Origin: an uncultured bacterium
GTDB taxonomy: Bacteria; Fidelibacterota; Marinisomatia; Marinisomatales; UBA1611
DNA length: 43,684 nucleotides
Assembly (NCBI GenBank): GCA_905478065.1
Contig: CAJQGZ010000023.1
Span: 1 to 43,684 of the forward strand
Direction: 5' to 3'
In this document: piece by piece, positions 1 to 8,983 of the stretch
Numbering within the stretch: the first letter of the stretch is position 1
Layout of the letters: each line of letters begins with the position of its first letter
Program-made: the position numbers and the translations under genes
The notes under the pieces: model-generated
Told to the model about the DNA's origin: nothing
What the model saw: only the letters and a program-made list of their open reading frames with translations
Databases searched by the model: none

Positions 1-243
1 TTTATTTAAAGTTTGAACCTCAAAATATTTACATTTCTAGTTATTTCTTCCGATAGTTCTTTTCAATAAAAACATAAAATTTTAAATCAAAGATACCTAC
101 CGACCTATCAAACGGGGTATGCCCCCCTACTTTCGTTGAGTTAATGAATTGGATTTAGGTAGCGTGTCCATACAGAGCGTGTCCATATTATGATTATAAA
201 TGACATACTTAGATAAGGTGTGGCAGATATGCTATACATCCAT
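1..243. other. Non-coding stretch beside tRNA-Val
   Basis: No convincing open frame or RNA gene is visible in this stretch, which lies downstream of the tRNA-Val terminator. It holds a 12-nt direct repeat (161-187) and a short G4/C4 hairpin near 115-127. It may contain the end or promoter of a gene outside the window, but nothing seen here shows that. Confidence 0.5.
161..187. repeat. Two-copy 12-nt direct repeat
   Basis: The 12-mer AGCGTGTCCATA occurs at 161-172 and again at 176-187, a period of 15 nt. It has no obvious partner gene. It could be a local slippage duplication or a small direct-repeat protein site. Confidence 0.6.
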
Positions 244-277
244 AAAAACAAAAACCCCCGTCAATAAACGAGGGTTT
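244..277 (-). terminator. Rho-independent terminator after tRNA-Val
   Basis: Arms 252-261 and 268-277 pair over ten positions with one C-A mismatch and a 6-nt loop. On the minus strand the stem is followed by a T-rich run (TT, G, then five T). It sits just past the 3' end of the tRNA, so it should end the tRNA transcript, or a lon-tRNA transcript. Confidence 0.8.
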
Positions 278-285
278 CTGAGAAG

Positions 286-359
286 TGGGCGTTGAGAGAT
301 TCGAACTCCCGACATCTGCCTTGTAAGGGCAGCGCTCTGACCAGCTGAGCTAAACGCCC
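286..359 (-). tRNA. tRNA-Val (anticodon UAC)
   Basis: Read on the minus strand this is a complete 74-nt cloverleaf. The acceptor arm is GGGCGTT paired with AACGCCC, followed by discriminator A. The anticodon stem CTGCC/GGCAG encloses the loop CTTACAA, so the anticodon is TAC and it decodes GUA-type valine codons. The T loop reads TTCGAAT. CCA is not encoded, because the next bases are CTT, so it must be added after transcription. It lies 31 nt beyond the lon stop codon on the same strand and is followed by a strong terminator. Confidence 0.95.
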
Positions 360-390
360 AATATGTACGATAATATTAAGAAATATTACT

Positions 391-2796
391 CTATTTAGCT
401 TTAGTATTTTTCCTGTTCTTTGCAATCTTTGGCAATGCGACCTTTAAAACATCCCAGATTTCTTTCGCAAAATGAAATTTAATATCTTTAGATACGTTTT
501 CAGGTACATCTTCAATGTCTTTTTGATTTAAGTAAGGTAATATGACCTCTTTAATACCAGCCCTATGAGCAGCGGTAACTTTTTCTTTTACACCACCAAT
601 CGGCAAGACATTACCTCTAAGTGTTATTTCACCAGTCATTGCCACTTTGCTTTTAACAGGGACACCAGTTATAAGAGAGACTAATGATGTTATCATGCTA
701 ACACCTGCTGAGGGACCATCTTTCGGAATAGCTCCTGCTGGAACATGGACATGCAAATCAAGTTCTTCGTTAAAATTTGACTCAATTCCAAAATCATTCG
801 CATGCGCTCTAACATATGTCATGCCTGCAGTTGCTGACTCTTTCATTACATCTCCTAATTGACCTGTCAGGGTTAACTTACCCTTACCCTTCATTTTTGA
901 AGACTCAATAAAGAGAATATCGCCCCCAGCAGCAGTCCAAGCTAAACCTGTGACGACTCCTGGTTCTGTCGCTCTTTCTGCTAGATCAGAATAAAATTTA
1001 GAGGCTCCTAAATAGTCTTGAACTTTCGATTTAGTTACCTTTATATTTTTTTCTTTATCTTCAACAATATCCCTAGCAACTTTTCTCAACACATTTGCTA
1101 TTTCCCTCTCGAGCTGTCTAACACCTGCTTCTCTAGTGTAAGAACTAATTAATTCCTTAATCGAGTTATTATCCATTGATACTTCTGACTTAGTAAGTCC
1201 GTTTTCTTTTACTTGTTTCGGTATTAAATGCTTTTTTGCTATTTGAAGCTTTTCATCCTGAATATATCCTGAAAATTCTAGCATTTCCATTCTATCTCGT
1301 AAAGCAGGTGGAATATTCCCATAATTATTTGCAGTCGCAATAAACATAACTTTACTCAAATCAAAATCAAGCTCAAGATAGTGATCATTAAAAGAATGAT
1401 TTTGCTCAGGGTCTAGAACTTCTAACATCGCTGAGGATGGATCACCCCTATAATCTGATCCTAATTTATCCACTTCATCCAACATAAATACGGGATTATT
1501 TGTTCCTGCTTTTTTAATGTTTTGAATTATTCTTCCTGGAAGAGCGCCAATATAAGTTCTCCTATGCCCTCTAATTTCTGCTTCGTCTCTTACACCACCT
1601 AAAGATAACCTTATAAACTCTCTCCCCATTGCCCTAGCTATAGATTTACCTAATGATGTTTTACCTACTCCAGGAGGACCACCAAAACATAATATAGGAC
1701 CTCTAACACTACCATCCGGGTTTCTTTTCTGTTTTAAGTTTCTAACAGCTAAATATTCAATAATTCTATCTTTAACTTTTCCTAATCCATAATGATCATG
1801 GTCAAGAATTTTTAAGGCCTCTTCTAAATCTACTCTATCCTCTGATGATTTACTCCATGGGAGATCTACAATCCATTCTATATAGGTTCTTGAAACATTG
1901 TACTCAGGAGACTGGGTAGGAATTCGGGACAACCTATCTAATTCTTTCATAGCCACAGATTCAGAAGCTTCTGGCATTTTCGCAGCTTTAATTCGCTCCT
2001 CTAATTCTTTAGTTTCTACTGTCCCTTCGTCTTCACCGAGTTCTTTTTGAATTGCTTTCATTTGCTCTCTGAGATAATACTCTCTCTGAGTTTTCGCAAT
2101 TTCATCATGAACTTCAGTTTGAATCTCTTCGCCAAGCTTAATTCTTTGTGTCTCTCTATTAATAATCGAATTTGCTTTTTCTAATCTACTTTTTATATTG
2201 ACTTCCTCAAGAATTTCTTGCTTCTCTTGGTTCGATAAAGTCATAAGAGAAATAGCTCGATCAACTAATCTGTTCGCCTTTTTTATATTAGATAACATGC
2301 CTGTATGTTCTTCCGTTAGGTTCGGAGCAACTTTAATAAGGTCTGAAAAAGATTTTCTAAAGTTTTCAGTAATACCATCAATTTCTAATTCATCTACTAT
2401 TGGATCGTCATTTACTTTACTTGCAACAGCTTTAAAGTATGGTTCTTTACTCAAGTAATCTAAAATTTTAACACGGGCGATACCCTGAACAATAGCTGAT
2501 TTACTATTATCAGGCATCGCAAAAACCTTAAGAACAGTCGCTAAGGTTCCATATGAGTAGAGGTCCTCAGTATTTGGATCTTCGATTGAACCATCTTCCT
2601 GCGCAACAACAATTATATATTTTTTCTTTTCAAGCTCAATGTCAGATATGAGTTTTAGTGATTTTTCTCTTCCAATATAAATCGGAATAACCTGCTGGGG
2701 AAATAATACCGTATTACGCAATGGCATAACAGCATACTCCTCGGAGCCTTCAATATTTATGTTTTCGATGTCTTTTTCTGATAATTTATCAGCCAT
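391..2796 (-). CDS. lon: ATP-dependent protease Lon
   Basis: This is a cytoplasmic AAA+ serine protease of 801 residues, normal for bacterial Lon, that degrades misfolded and short-lived regulatory proteins. The N-terminal substrate-binding domain covers about 20-215 and is followed by a coiled-coil region (about 215-290). The ATPase has Walker A GPPGVGKT at 373-380 and Walker B FMLDEVD around 437-443. The C-terminal protease domain carries the Ser-Lys dyad: Ser696 in KDGPSAG and Lys739 in GGVKEK, the same 43-residue spacing as in E. coli. The ATG has AGGA about 8 nt upstream. A 141-nt gap separates it from lipA, so it probably has its own promoter. All catalytic residues are intact. Confidence 0.98.
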   Translation of the reverse strand: MADKLSEKDIENINIEGSEEYAVMPLRNTVLFPQQVIPIYIGREKSLKLISDIELEKKKYIIVVAQEDGSIEDPNTEDLYSYGTLATVLKVFAMPDNSKSAIVQGIARVKILDYLSKEPYFKAVASKVNDDPIVDELEIDGITENFRKSFSDLIKVAPNLTEEHTGMLSNIKKANRLVDRAISLMTLSNQEKQEILEEVNIKSRLEKANSIINRETQRIKLGEEIQTEVHDEIAKTQREYYLREQMKAIQKELGEDEGTVETKELEERIKAAKMPEASESVAMKELDRLSRIPTQSPEYNVSRTYIEWIVDLPWSKSSEDRVDLEEALKILDHDHYGLGKVKDRIIEYLAVRNLKQKRNPDGSVRGPILCFGGPPGVGKTSLGKSIARAMGREFIRLSLGGVRDEAEIRGHRRTYIGALPGRIIQNIKKAGTNNPVFMLDEVDKLGSDYRGDPSSAMLEVLDPEQNHSFNDHYLELDFDLSKVMFIATANNYGNIPPALRDRMEMLEFSGYIQDEKLQIAKKHLIPKQVKENGLTKSEVSMDNNSIKELISSYTREAGVRQLEREIANVLRKVARDIVEDKEKNIKVTKSKVQDYLGASKFYSDLAERATEPGVVTGLAWTAAGGDILFIESSKMKGKGKLTLTGQLGDVMKESATAGMTYVRAHANDFGIESNFNEELDLHVHVPAGAIPKDGPSAGVSMITSLVSLITGVPVKSKVAMTGEITLRGNVLPIGGVKEKVTAAHRAGIKEVILPYLNQKDIEDVPENVSKDIKFHFAKEIWDVLKVALPKIAKNRKNTKAK

Positions 2797-2937
2797 GATA
2801 ATCCTATATTTTTGTTACTATCATTTGACAATCATTATGCCATGATATAATGTATTTAATTTTAGTCATTTAATATAACTAACTATGCAATTATGGCGTA
2901 TAAAACATAATCATATTGTCTGAAAGAGCTTTCCGAA

Positions 2938-3801
2938 TTATCTTCTTATGATTCGAGCTTGTTCATCTGCGTGATAAGAGCTACGAACTAGAGGCCCAGA
3001 CTCGATAACATCAAAGCCTATTTTCAAACCAAAATTTTTATAATTTTTAAACTCTGTATCAGAGACGTACCGCTGTACTTTAAGATGCTTTCCAGTTGGT
3101 TGTAAATACTGCCCAATTGTAAAGATAGAGACCCCAGCATAATATGTTTCTTCCATTGTTTTTAGAACTTCATCAAAAGTTTCACCTAGACCAACCATAA
3201 TACCCGTTTTTGTTCGTAATCCATAGTTTGCCGAACTTCTAAGCACATTTAAACTTCTTTGCCAATTAGATTGGGTTCTTACCTCTTTACTTATTCTTTC
3301 AACGCATTCTACATTATGACTAAATATTTCAGGATTAGCGCGAAAAACTTTTTCCAATGAAGCACTGTGACCTTGAAAATCAGGTGTCAGGACTTCAACC
3401 GTACACCCTGGAACATTCTTATGTATTTCTTCAATTGTTTTAGCCCAAATTGATGAACCATAATCATTTTTTATATCATCTCTGTCTACACTAGTAATAA
3501 CGACATGATTTAAATCCATCTTTTTGACTGCCATCGCAGTCCTATATGGCTCTAATGGATCATCCCAAGATGGTTTACCAGTTTTAACAGCACAAAATCC
3601 ACAAGCTCTTGTGCAAGTATCTCCAAGTATCATAACCGTAGCTGTTCCTCTATTCCAACACTCGTATATATTTGGACAATTGGCTTCAGCGCATACAGTA
3701 TTTAAATTATAATTTTTAACAACATTATTGACAAATTTATAATTCTCTCCTATTTGGAGCTTAATCTTTGGTTTGTGAGGTTTTTGTATTAATTCTGACA
3801 T
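2938..3801 (-). CDS. lipA: Lipoyl synthase
   Basis: This radical-SAM enzyme inserts two sulfurs into protein-bound octanoyl groups to make lipoyl cofactor. Both iron-sulfur sites are visible. The auxiliary cluster cysteines are C37, C42 and C48 (CxxxxCxxxxxC), and the SAM cluster motif CTRACGFC gives C63, C67 and C70. The conserved C-terminal RSSYHA contains the serine that ligates the auxiliary cluster. At 287 residues it is of normal size. Its start codon overlaps the E2 stop by one base, so it is translationally coupled to the complex that needs lipoyl groups. It is the last gene of the run that starts with the pterin synthase. Confidence 0.97.
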   Translation of the reverse strand: MSELIQKPHKPKIKLQIGENYKFVNNVVKNYNLNTVCAEANCPNIYECWNRGTATVMILGDTCTRACGFCAVKTGKPSWDDPLEPYRTAMAVKKMDLNHVVITSVDRDDIKNDYGSSIWAKTIEEIHKNVPGCTVEVLTPDFQGHSASLEKVFRANPEIFSHNVECVERISKEVRTQSNWQRSLNVLRSSANYGLRTKTGIMVGLGETFDEVLKTMEETYYAGVSIFTIGQYLQPTGKHLKVQRYVSDTEFKNYKNFGLKIGFDVIESGPLVRSSYHADEQARIIRR

Positions 3802-5090
3802 TAAAGAATATTTTCAAAGTTAAAATTTTCTAAAATATTTTTAATTTTTGACAAAAATAAAGCTCCTCCTGCACCATCAATTAATCGATGGTCAAAACCC
3901 AGAGAAAGCATCATCATCTGCCTAATAGCTATAACATCTAAATCATTTTTCTCTATTACTACAGGTTGCTTTTTAATTACCCCAGTACCTAAGATACCAA
4001 CGTTAGGTTGGTTTATGATAGGAGTTCCTATTGTCGCACCAAATACCCCAAAGTTAGATAAGGTAAAAGTTGAGCCTTGTAAATCATCAGGATTAATAGC
4101 TCTCTCTCGAGTTTTTTGCACAATAGCATTTAAATCACGACATATACCCAGCAAATTTTTCTCATCACAATTATTAATGCTAGGGACCATTAAACCACCA
4201 TCAACTGAAACAGCTATGCCCATATTTATTTGTGGATGTTGAATGACTAAATCGCCATCAAGAGATGAATTTAATTCAGGCATTTCATTTAAAACTTTTG
4301 CTAATGAAAAAATTATAAATGGTGTTATAGTAAGGTTAAACCCTTCTTTAGAGCGAAAAGAAGCCTCCTCTCTCTTGACAAAATTAACTATGTCCGTCAT
4401 ATCTACTTCATTCATAATATGTACATGCGCAGAAGTATTCAAACTATAACGCATATGCTCTGATATTCTTTTCCTCATATTATCTAGTTTATCTGTTTTA
4501 CTGTTTGAAGCAAATTCAAAACTTAATGAAGACTCTTTTGGCAATTGCATTGAACTTTTGTCGATCAATCTATTACCAGAGGATAAGTACATTTCTAAAT
4601 CTTTTTTTGTAATTCGATTTAACTTCCCAGTACCCTTAATTAATGCCAGTTCACTAAAGCTAATACCTTCTTGGTTCGCCAATTTAGTGACTGCCGGAGA
4701 AAGGATAGGCCCTTTAGTTGAGCTTGATATATTAAAAGATTTTTGTTCATTTTGAATTTGAACATCTTTTTCTTTTACTACTTTTTCAGGCTTTTCAATA
4801 GGCTTTTGATCTTTGGGGACTTCTGAACTTTTTTCTAAATTTACTGACTTGGAATCTGTTTCTATTCTGGCAATCACTTCTCCAACATCTACAACATCAT
4901 TCGGCTCTGCCATTATCATCGTAATGACACCACTGCTTGGAGATGGGATCTCAGAGTCAACTTTATCAGTTCCTATCTCAAGCAATGTTTCATCTTGCTC
5001 AATTTCATCCCCAATTTTTTTATACCACTCAAGTATCGTACCCTCAGTAATACTTTCACCCATTTTAGGCATCACTACATCAATAACCAT
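3801..5090 (-). CDS. 2-oxoacid dehydrogenase E2, dihydrolipoamide acyltransferase
   Basis: E2 is the core of a 2-oxoacid dehydrogenase complex and transfers acyl groups from lipoyl-lysine to CoA. The 429-residue chain has one N-terminal lipoyl domain (about 3-75, with lipoyl-lysine K43 in GTDKVDSE). A charged linker follows, then a peripheral subunit-binding domain (about 128-168) and the catalytic domain with active-site HRLIDG (H401, D405) near the C-terminus. It follows E1 directly with no spacer. The substrate (branched-chain 2-oxoacids, pyruvate or another) cannot be decided from sequence alone. The single lipoyl domain and the fused E1 partner resemble bacterial branched-chain-type complexes. 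No E3 gene is in the window. Confidence 0.93.
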   Translation of the reverse strand: MVIDVVMPKMGESITEGTILEWYKKIGDEIEQDETLLEIGTDKVDSEIPSPSSGVITMIMAEPNDVVDVGEVIARIETDSKSVNLEKSSEVPKDQKPIEKPEKVVKEKDVQIQNEQKSFNISSSTKGPILSPAVTKLANQEGISFSELALIKGTGKLNRITKKDLEMYLSSGNRLIDKSSMQLPKESSLSFEFASNSKTDKLDNMRKRISEHMRYSLNTSAHVHIMNEVDMTDIVNFVKREEASFRSKEGFNLTITPFIIFSLAKVLNEMPELNSSLDGDLVIQHPQINMGIAVSVDGGLMVPSINNCDEKNLLGICRDLNAIVQKTRERAINPDDLQGSTFTLSNFGVFGATIGTPIINQPNVGILGTGVIKKQPVVIEKNDLDVIAIRQMMMLSLGFDHRLIDGAGGALFLSKIKNILENFNFENIL

Positions 5091-7094
5091 CTAATACTCC
5101 AACAATTCTTTGATAGCACTTGCTATATCTTCAGTTTGAACTAAAACATTTTCTTCTAAAAACCAATTATATGGCACTGGACTATCTTTTGAAGCTACCC
5201 TTCGAACAGGACCATCTAAATACTCAAAATATTTATCTGCAATGATTGAACATATTTCTGAACCCGGACCATTTGTGATATTATCCTCATAGACAACTAG
5301 TGCTTTACCTGTTTTGGTAATTGATTCTTTGATCATATCATAATCAATGGGATTAAGGGTTCGAAGATCAATAATTTCTACAATATCTTCACTCAACTCG
5401 AGGCTTTGAATCGCATCTAAACTTTTTTGAACCATTGCCCCCCAACATATTAAAGTTATGTGAGCCCCTTTAGAAATGTAACTAGCTTTACCAAACGGCA
5501 AAATATAGTTTTTACCAGGTTCTTCTGTAGAGGCGTAGGGCTGACGATATAATCCTTTGTGTTCCATGAATATTACTGGATCTTTCATTCTGCAAGCCAT
5601 CTTCAATAATCCTTTAGCATCTCGAGCATTTGAAGGATAAGCTATGTAAATACCTGGCATGTGTATAAAATACCCATCAATTGATTGACTATGACACAAT
5701 GCACCATGAATATATCCACCCACCGGCACTCTAATAACTATGGGAGCACTCCAATTGTTGTTTGACCTGTACCTCATGACAGAGACTTCATTGCGAATCT
5801 GCATCATAGCCGTCCATATATAATCTCCAAACTGAATTTCAACAACAGGCTTATATCCAGTGACGGCCATCCCAACCGCTGTACCAATGATGCTAGACTC
5901 AGCTAACGGTGAGTTAAAAACTCTTTTTTTGCCAAATTTAGTTGAAAGGCCTTTAGTTGCCGTAAAAACACCTCCCTTAGGATCAGCAATATCTTGTCCA
6001 AAAATGACCATACGATTATTTTTTTCCATTTCTTCATGAAGAGCGTGGTTAATTGCGTCCACTATAACTACACTATCGGATATCTTTGTTAATTTAGTTT
6101 CCGATTTTATCGTATCTTCGCTAAAAACATACCTCAGGGCTGTTTTTTTATCTGGGTGACTTTGTAGCTCAGCCCAAGATGCGTCTAAAGCAATTTGTTC
6201 TTTTGCTTTTGCTTCAATTTTTTCTGCATCTTTTAATGAAAAAATACCTTCATCAATACAATTTTTCTTGAATAAGATAATAGGGTCACGATCAAGGTCT
6301 TTTTTCAAGGCTTTATCGCTTCTATACTTTCTTTGGTCATCAGAACTTGAGTGAGGCAGCAGCCTAACCACATTTGATACAATGACTGACGGGCCTTTTC
6401 CTCTTTTAGCCCTTTCAACTGCTTGTTTAAATGCAAGATGTGATTCAAAGAAATTAGTGCCATCTACTTCATATTTTGATAAATTTTCATAACCACTTAC
6501 CAGTGAGTACACCGAGCCCGCAGTCTGTTCTGAACGGTGGGTACTTATCGCATATTCATTATCTTGGATATGAAATATGACAGGAGCTTTTTCCCTCCCA
6601 GCCCAATTAAGAGCTTCATGGAAATCACCTTGACTAGTAGTCCCCTCGCCTGATGAGACGTATACCACTTCTTTTGAATTGTCTAATTTTCTAGATAAAG
6701 CACACCCAACAGCTTGAAGATATTGTGTTCCTGTCGCACTAGACTGAGAAACAATTCTTAATTTCTTATTGCTGTAATGCATCGGCATTTGCCTTCCACC
6801 AGATGCTGGGTCATCTGCCCTAGCAAGAAATGATAATAAATGCTCTTTTATAGTTACTCCGAGCGTAAGTGTATATGCACCATCTCTATAATAAGGATAA
6901 GACCAATCTTTTTCTTTTTTGAACGTTAATCCTGCCGCAACTTGAGCAGCTTCGTGCCCGGAACAACCCATATGAAAAAAGCCTTTCCCCTGCTTTAATA
7001 AAATAAGCATCTTATTGTCGAGTTCCCTCGCTAAAACCATAAGGCCATATATGTCCATTAATTGTTTTTTTGTAAACCCGTTTAACCTAGCCAT
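5091..7094 (-). CDS. Fused 2-oxoacid dehydrogenase E1 alpha-beta
   Basis: This is the thiamine-diphosphate-dependent decarboxylase of the complex, with alpha and beta subunits fused in one chain of 667 residues. The alpha half (about 1-320) has a ThDP/metal motif in variant form: GEG at 149-151 and DN at 178-179 in place of GDG...NN. The beta half (about 340-667) shows the transketolase pyrimidine-binding region (NSPLAESSIIG, VEIQFGDYIW) and the C-terminal transketolase domain. Fused E1 is common in Bacteroidota and relatives. It overlaps lipB by one base and abuts E2, so E1, E2 and the lipoylation enzymes are made together. Substrate specificity is not settled by the sequence. Confidence 0.93.
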   Translation of the reverse strand: MARLNGFTKKQLMDIYGLMVLARELDNKMLILLKQGKGFFHMGCSGHEAAQVAAGLTFKKEKDWSYPYYRDGAYTLTLGVTIKEHLLSFLARADDPASGGRQMPMHYSNKKLRIVSQSSATGTQYLQAVGCALSRKLDNSKEVVYVSSGEGTTSQGDFHEALNWAGREKAPVIFHIQDNEYAISTHRSEQTAGSVYSLVSGYENLSKYEVDGTNFFESHLAFKQAVERAKRGKGPSVIVSNVVRLLPHSSSDDQRKYRSDKALKKDLDRDPIILFKKNCIDEGIFSLKDAEKIEAKAKEQIALDASWAELQSHPDKKTALRYVFSEDTIKSETKLTKISDSVVIVDAINHALHEEMEKNNRMVIFGQDIADPKGGVFTATKGLSTKFGKKRVFNSPLAESSIIGTAVGMAVTGYKPVVEIQFGDYIWTAMMQIRNEVSVMRYRSNNNWSAPIVIRVPVGGYIHGALCHSQSIDGYFIHMPGIYIAYPSNARDAKGLLKMACRMKDPVIFMEHKGLYRQPYASTEEPGKNYILPFGKASYISKGAHITLICWGAMVQKSLDAIQSLELSEDIVEIIDLRTLNPIDYDMIKESITKTGKALVVYEDNITNGPGSEICSIIADKYFEYLDGPVRRVASKDSPVPYNWFLEENVLVQTEDIASAIKELLEY

Positions 7095-7729
7095 TAGTTT
7101 TTAAAGCCCACAAATCTGTTTTTAAAATAATCAACCATTTTTATTTTTACTTCCGCCATGCTTGGAACTTCTTCTCCCATTATCATAGCCATAGATGTCA
7201 CACCATACCCTTCAATTCCACATGGGACTATATCTTGGTAGTACTTTAAGTCGGGATTAATATTTAGGGAAAAACCATGCATGGTGACCCATCTGCTTAT
7301 TCGAACACCCAAGGCAGCTATTTTATGGTTTTTAACCCATGTCCCAGTAAGTCCTTTTTTGGTCGATCCTTCTATTCCATATTCTTTAAGAACATCAATC
7401 ATAAGCTGCTCTAATTCTCGCATGTACCATGTTATGCTACGTTTATAAAAGCTTAAATCTACTATGGGGTACCCAACGAGTTGCCCGGGACCATGGAAAG
7501 TAATATTTCCTCCTCGGTCAGTTTGAATGACCGAAACACCTTCCCTTTTTTTAAGTATGTGCTCCCTAGAAGCATTTTTTCCTAATGTATAAACAGCCGG
7601 ATGCTCAACTAATATTAATTGATCTTCAATTTCACCCAAAATTCTTTTTTCTTGGAGTTCTTTTTGAAGGTTCCAAGTGTCTTTAAATTCTGAAGTACCA
7701 AGATCAATTATGTTGTATGCAATTGCCAA
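7094..7729 (-). CDS. lipB: Octanoyl-ACP:protein octanoyltransferase
   Basis: LipB moves octanoate from acyl carrier protein to lipoyl domains, the step before LipA. The family motif RGGNITFHGPGQ is at 72-83. Catalytic Lys136 sits in NHKIAALG and the catalytic cysteine C170 in VPCGI, both as expected. At 211 residues it is of usual length. Its stop overlaps the E1 start by one base, and folE ends 2 nt upstream. With lipA it gives a complete endogenous lipoylation route for the E2 encoded between them. Confidence 0.97.
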   Translation of the reverse strand: MAIAYNIIDLGTSEFKDTWNLQKELQEKRILGEIEDQLILVEHPAVYTLGKNASREHILKKREGVSVIQTDRGGNITFHGPGQLVGYPIVDLSFYKRSITWYMRELEQLMIDVLKEYGIEGSTKKGLTGTWVKNHKIAALGVRISRWVTMHGFSLNINPDLKYYQDIVPCGIEGYGVTSMAMIMGEEVPSMAEVKIKMVDYFKNRFVGFKN

Positions 7730-7731
7730 TT

Positions 7732-8298
7732 TTATTTTCTATTCAAACCAATAATTGATAAAAATTCTGTTCTGGTCCTGTCAGATTCTCTAAATTTTCC
7801 AAGCATCGAAGACGTAGTCGTTAAACTATTTTGTTTTTCAACACCCCGCATTTGCATACACATGTGCTGACCTTCCATGATAACTGCAGCACCAACTGGA
7901 TCTAAAATATTCATAACAGTTTCTGCTATTTGTCTAGTCAATCGTTCTTGAACTTGCAATCGTCTTGAAAACATATCTATTATTCTAGGTATCTTTGAAA
8001 GCCCTACTACTTTGCCACTAGGTAAATAAGCTACGTGAGCTCTTCCAAAAAAGGGTAATAAATGATGCTCACATAAACTAAAGAATTCAACGTCTAGGAC
8101 AACAACCATGTCTTTAGCCTCTTCATTAAATATAGCATTATTTATAATACTATGGATATCTTGATTATAGCCTTTAGAAAAAAATTCCCAAGCCTTGGCA
8201 ACTCGAGACGGAGTCCTAACTAGACCCTCTCTCAATGGGTTTTCTCCTATCTGTTTTAAAAGTTCGTGAGTAAGATCTTCAATATTTTTATTTTGCAC
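7732..8298 (-). CDS. folE: GTP cyclohydrolase I
   Basis: FolE converts GTP to 7,8-dihydroneopterin triphosphate, the entry to folate, tetrahydropterin and 7-deazaguanine pathways. The zinc ligands C76, H79 and C147 are present in SLCEHH and HMCMQMRG, together with the catalytic His78. The substrate-binding stretch [10 protein letters not shown] follows. The 188-residue length is normal for the homodecameric type I enzyme. It lies between the YhhQ-type transporter (16 nt upstream) and lipB (2 nt downstream). The co-transcribed pterin synthase homologue could use its product. Confidence 0.97.
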   Translation of the reverse strand: MQNKNIEDLTHELLKQIGENPLREGLVRTPSRVAKAWEFFSKGYNQDIHSIINNAIFNEEAKDMVVVLDVEFFSLCEHHLLPFFGRAHVAYLPSGKVVGLSKIPRIIDMFSRRLQVQERLTRQIAETVMNILDPVGAAVIMEGQHMCMQMRGVEKQNSLTTTSSMLGKFRESDRTRTEFLSIIGLNRK

Positions 8299-8314
8299 TT
8301 TCTAATTCCTTTCA

Positions 8315-8983
8315 TCACTCTTTTGCAATATCTATCTTGCCCTTAAGAAGATAAATAATTCCATAAATTATTGGCGTATCAATTAAGGCAACCAATACTT
8401 TGAAAAGCCATCCCATCATCCATAAACCATAAAATCGCTCCCATTCAATTACTCCAGCTAAACAGAGAATTACCAAAATAACAGATGTGTCCACAAGCTG
8501 AGAAAAAATGGTAGAAGCATTATTTCTAAGCCATAAATGCTTGCCTTTAGTAAGACGCTTCCAAAAATGGAATATTCTCACATCTATTAATTGTGCAGTT
8601 AAATATGCTACCATAGATGCAAAAAAAGCAGGGCCAGTAAGGCCAAAAACTTTTGTAAATGTCATGTCATCTATCGGAGACCATTCCACAGCAGAAGCAT
8701 TCACAGAAACAAGTACCAATAAAGTCGTAAAAACGCTTGCAAAAAACCCAGATACTACTACTTGATTAGCACGCTTCTGACCATAAAGCTCAGAGATTAA
8801 ATCTGTAACTAAAAAAGTTACTGGATATGCAATGATCCCTACGGAAAGCTCAAAATTTATGCCTAGAAAATTCCATGTAAAAAACTTTTGAAAAATCAGA
8901 TTGCTTGCTACGAGAGAAGCAATAAAAATCCCGGTTAAAACTAAATAGAATTGATTTTTGAAATTATTGTTATGCAGGTCCAT
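8315..8983 (-). CDS. yhhQ: YhhQ/VUT-family queuosine-precursor transporter
   Basis: This is an integral membrane protein of 222 residues with about six hydrophobic segments. It has the signature of the VUT/YhhQ family: an AQLIDVRIFHFWKR loop, then LWLRNNAST and a QLVDTS stretch. E. coli YhhQ takes up the queuosine precursors preQ0 and preQ1, so uptake of a 7-deazaguanine is the likely role. Its start lies 14 nt inside the upstream pterin synthase gene, which implies coupled translation. The presence of a salvage transporter makes it less certain that the neighbour is a preQ0 biosynthetic QueD. Membership of the family is clear; the substrate is inferred. Confidence 0.88.
   Translation of the reverse strand: MDLHNNNFKNQFYLVLTGIFIASLVASNLIFQKFFTWNFLGINFELSVGIIAYPVTFLVTDLISELYGQKRANQVVVSGFFASVFTTLLVLVSVNASAVEWSPIDDMTFTKVFGLTGPAFFASMVAYLTAQLIDVRIFHFWKRLTKGKHLWLRNNASTIFSQLVDTSVILVILCLAGVIEWERFYGLWMMGWLFKVLVALIDTPIIYGIIYLLKGKIDIAKE

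Noticed and set aside
286-359. tRNA-Val as an integration site for a mobile element
   Set aside because: No integrase, no repeat of the tRNA 3' end and no phage-like genes are seen nearby; only a short unrelated 12-nt repeat is present.
2797-2937. Terminator after lipA or small RNA between lipA and lon
   Set aside because: GAAAGCTCTTTC can pair but leaves a 2-nt loop and has no T run; nothing else in the gap is structured.
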